Positions 6,199-7,935 of a stretch of 7,935 nt of DNA are shown in pieces; position 1 is the stretch's first letter; the number at the start of each line of letters is the position of its first letter. The stretch comes from Candidatus Sigynarchaeota archaeon (lineage in GTDB: Archaea; Asgardarchaeota; Lokiarchaeia; Sigynarchaeales; Sigynarchaeaceae): assembly GCA_030587525.1 (NCBI GenBank), contig JAUQYW010000326.1, forward strand, positions 1 through 7,935, in the 5' to 3' direction. Made by a program: the position numbers and the translations under genes. The notes beneath the pieces are model-generated. The model ran no database searches. It saw only the letters and a program-made list of their open reading frames with translations, and was not told the origin of the DNA.

Positions 6199-7005
6199 AT
6201 GCCGAACATCCTCGATGCCATAGCCAGCACGCGCCCCTCGACCTTCAAGGAGCAAGCCCGGCGCGAGTATGCACCTTGCACGCGCAAGGCAAGGCCGAGC
6301 CTCGCGAATGCTTTGCGAAAAACCCGAGCTCGCGCCGCGAGCATAATCGCCGAGCTCAAGAAAGCTTCTCCATCTCGCGGGGTGTTTGCTTGCGATGATG
6401 TCGTGCAGCGACTACGTGCATACGAGGAGTCCGGCGTGCAAGGCTTGTCGATTCTCACGGAACCGACCAAGTTCAATGGGAGCTTCGATGATTTGCACTG
6501 TGCCGTCGAGTCCACGGCCTTGCCCATCTTGTGCAAGGATTTCATCGTCGTTAGTGGCCAGCTCGATCTCGCGAGTAAAATCGGCGCGAACGCTGCGCTC
6601 ATCATCGCGAAACTCGATGCGTCTCTTGCACTCGCAGGGAAATGTCTGGAGCTCGGCATGGAACCCGTGATAGAAATCCACGACGAGGATGATCTCGCCA
6701 AGATCGTCACCTTCGTGAAACGACATCCCAAGAAGTGCATCGTCGGCATCAACAACCGCGATCTCGCCACGCTGGAAATCAACATCGGGACAACGACACG
6801 AATGCTTCCGGTGGCGAAAAAGGCGCTCGGCGATAATGTGATCATGATCAGCGAGAGCGGGATAGAAAGCCCATCCGACGCGAGAGTATTGACCAAGGCG
6901 GGGGTTGATGGCTTCTTGATCGGCACCGCATTTATGAAGACGCCGGTCCCCGCCATACCTGGCACGATCAAGGAAATGCTACTTGCTTGCAGACGAGGTG
7001 CTTGA
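6199..7005 (+). CDS. trpC: Indole-3-glycerol phosphate synthase
   Basis: TrpC closes the indole ring, turning carboxyphenylamino-deoxyribulose phosphate into indole-3-glycerol phosphate with loss of CO2. The 268-residue (beta/alpha)8 barrel keeps the catalytic set: E52 and K54 in AELKKASPSRG, LTEPTKFNGS (86-95), K113 in LCKDF, E159 in VIEIHDEDDL, the GINNRDL loop (183-189), E219-S220 in SESGI, and the phosphate-binding GFLIGTAFM (238-246). Length matches stand-alone TrpC proteins, and it is not fused to TrpF. Its ATG lies 6 nt after the trpD stop, with a G-rich run (GGGGGCGAT) overlapping the end of trpD as a possible ribosome site, so translation is probably coupled to trpD. Confidence 0.97.
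   Translation: MPNILDAIASTRPSTFKEQARREYAPCTRKARPSLANALRKTRARAASIIAELKKASPSRGVFACDDVVQRLRAYEESGVQGLSILTEPTKFNGSFDDLHCAVESTALPILCKDFIVVSGQLDLASKIGANAALIIAKLDASLALAGKCLELGMEPVIEIHDEDDLAKIVTFVKRHPKKCIVGINNRDLATLEINIGTTTRMLPVAKKALGDNVIMISESGIESPSDARVLTKAGVDGFLIGTAFMKTPVPAIPGTIKEMLLACRRGA
6995..7000 (+). promoter_or_regulatory. Strong ribosome binding site of trpF (GAGGTG)
   Basis: GAGGTG, inside the last codons of trpC, matches the 16S anti-Shine-Dalgarno core and lies 7 nt before ATG 7008. It fixes the trpF start there rather than at the ATG 21 nt upstream (6987). Confidence 0.75.
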
Positions 7006-7007
7006 AC

Positions 7008-7676
7008 ATGGTCGAGATCAAGATCTGCGGCGTGAAAGACGAGCACACGGTCGAAGTTGCGAGGAATAATGGTGCAACATTCGTTGGAATCGTCACTGGT
7101 GCACCCGATTCCCCGCGACATGTCACGTACGAGAAAGCCGGCGACATCATACGCTTTGCAAGGGGAAAGATCAAGACCGTTCTCGTGACGCGTGAATTAA
7201 CGGCTGAATTTATCGACAGGGCACCTCTCGTCGGCTCGGACATGGTTCAATTCCACAAGGCAAAGCAACTTAGGCTCGTGGAGCGGCTTCAAGATGAATT
7301 CACCGGGGGAGTCATCTTTGCGATCTCGGCGGAAATGGATGATGATGGCCTCGCAAAGCTTGCGAACCTCGCAAGAAGAAACGACATCATCCTCCTCGAC
7401 AAGAGCCAGGGAAAAGGGATCGGCATCGATGATACCACACTGGCTAACGAGTGCCAGCGCATTGAGAAGAACTTCCGGAGGAAACTCGGGGACATCTTCG
7501 TGGCGGGTGGGTTTAATCCTTCCAACGTCATGTCCTTCTTGCAAAAACACCAGCCACGGGGAATTGATGCGAGCTCCGGGCTCGAATTAACACCAGGCGT
7601 GAAGGATCAAGCTCGCATCAAGCAATTCTGCGAAATGATAAAAAATTCATTAAAAAATCAAGATGGACTACCATGA
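7008..7676 (+). CDS. trpF: Phosphoribosylanthranilate isomerase
   Basis: TrpF performs the Amadori rearrangement of phosphoribosylanthranilate to the substrate of TrpC. Starting at ATG 7008 the protein has 222 residues. Motifs run in order: IKICGVKDE (4-12) with general base C7, VGIVTGAPDSPRHV (26-39) with substrate-binding R37, MVQFHK (79-84, usual form VQLHG), general acid D131 in IILLDKSQGKGIG (127-139), FVAGGFNPSNV (164-174), and GIDASSGLELTPGVKD (185-200), which holds the phosphate site. The start is set by GAGGTG 7 nt upstream and by the family's usual N-terminus. It begins 2 nt after the trpC stop and overlaps trpB by ATGA. The usual glycine after VQxH is lysine here, a mild deviation. 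Confidence 0.96.
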   Translation: MVEIKICGVKDEHTVEVARNNGATFVGIVTGAPDSPRHVTYEKAGDIIRFARGKIKTVLVTRELTAEFIDRAPLVGSDMVQFHKAKQLRLVERLQDEFTGGVIFAISAEMDDDGLAKLANLARRNDIILLDKSQGKGIGIDDTTLANECQRIEKNFRRKLGDIFVAGGFNPSNVMSFLQKHQPRGIDASSGLELTPGVKDQARIKQFCEMIKNSLKNQDGLP

Positions 7677-7935
7677 AAAAACTGGATTATTACGGAAAAT
7701 ATCCATCGAGCGACGGGCGATTCGGCAAGTATGGTGGCATGTATGTACCCGAAACCCTGGTGCCGGCCATCATGGAATTGAAAGAAGCGTATGCGCGCAT
7801 CAAGGACGATCCCGCTTTCGTCTCGTCGCTCGATCGGTTACGCAAGGATTTCGCGGGCCGTCCAACCCCGCTAACATTCGCGAGTAACCTTTCAAAGAAG
7901 CTCGGCTGCAAGATCTACCTCAAGCGCGAGGACCT
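7673..7935 (+). CDS. trpB: Tryptophan synthase beta chain (5' part, cut off by window edge)
   Basis: TrpB uses PLP to join indole with serine to form tryptophan, normally in an alpha2-beta2 complex with TrpA. Only the first 87 codons are present. They read DGRFGKYGGMYVPETLVPAIMELK near residues 14-37 and GRPTPLTFASNLSKKLG near 63-79, then IYLKREDL at the window edge; the PLP lysine should follow within a few residues. The GRFGxxGGxYVPETL opening is typical of TrpB1, the type that works with TrpA, rather than the longer archaeal TrpB2. The start ATG overlaps the trpF stop (ATGA), a sign of coupled translation. trpA would be expected next, outside the window. Confidence 0.96.
   Translation, partial: MKKLDYYGKYPSSDGRFGKYGGMYVPETLVPAIMELKEAYARIKDDPAFVSSLDRLRKDFAGRPTPLTFASNLSKKLGCKIYLKRED

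Noticed and set aside
5071..6255. 394-residue open frame on the minus strand across trpD
   Set aside because: It lies entirely opposite well-conserved trpD, has no recognisable domain, and is His/Arg/Phe-rich as expected for a shadow frame produced by codon bias.
5793..7121. 442-residue open frame on the minus strand across trpD, trpC and trpF
   Set aside because: It is antisense to three clear genes, has a Ser/Arg/Ala-rich composition and no motifs; it is a shadow of the real coding strand.

Overview
The window most likely comes from an uncultured archaeon of medium GC content. This rests on a short (416-residue) ThiC-family protein, TrpD motifs that read like those of methanogens, TATA-like A/T boxes rather than clear sigma-70 promoters, and a GAGGTG Shine-Dalgarno site. 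None of these is decisive, and a bacterial origin is not excluded. There are no rRNA or tRNA genes, IS elements, CRISPR arrays or prophage genes.

Layout. Bases 1-1491 (minus) hold most of a family 38 glycoside hydrolase (alpha-mannosidase) that runs off the left edge. Just upstream of it on the same strand, 1534-2493 encodes a ten-helix EamA/DMT-family transporter with a TTG start. A 166-bp spacer separates this pair from a divergent gene at 2660-3379, a six-helix DUF998-type membrane protein. That gene converges on 3390-4640 (minus), a ThiC-family radical-SAM enzyme with several family motifs altered, which may be a paralogue rather than the standard thiamine enzyme. A 472-bp region without a long gene (4641-5112) then separates it from a tryptophan operon on the plus strand. 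The operon is tightly packed: trpD (5113-6192), trpC (6199-7005), trpF (7008-7676) and trpB (7673 to the right edge, cut off).

The operon genes act in sequence. TrpD joins anthranilate to PRPP, TrpF isomerises the product, TrpC closes the indole ring, and TrpB (a TrpB1-type N-terminus) joins indole to serine. Gaps of 6 nt, 2 nt and a 4-nt ATGA overlap suggest co-transcription and translational coupling. trpE and trpG do not precede trpD. trpA is expected downstream, outside the window.

The most interesting stretch is the long leader upstream of trpD. It contains a 15-codon ORF, MAFLRTFAWSWHGLH (4845-4892), with two Trp codons in a W-S-W motif. Both Trp codons lie in the 5' arm of a strong inverted repeat (4868-4878 with 4895-4906), which sits inside a perfect 7-bp outer repeat (4838-4844 with 4911-4917). 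A second imperfect hairpin (5017-5063) reuses the same CCAGG and GTCAAT sequence modules. This arrangement resembles a trp leader peptide and attenuator, but no strong terminator U-run is visible, so the mechanism is a hypothesis. A perfect 12-bp palindrome, CACGTGCACGTG (4712-4723), lies between the divergent thiC-like gene and the trp leader and could be an operator.
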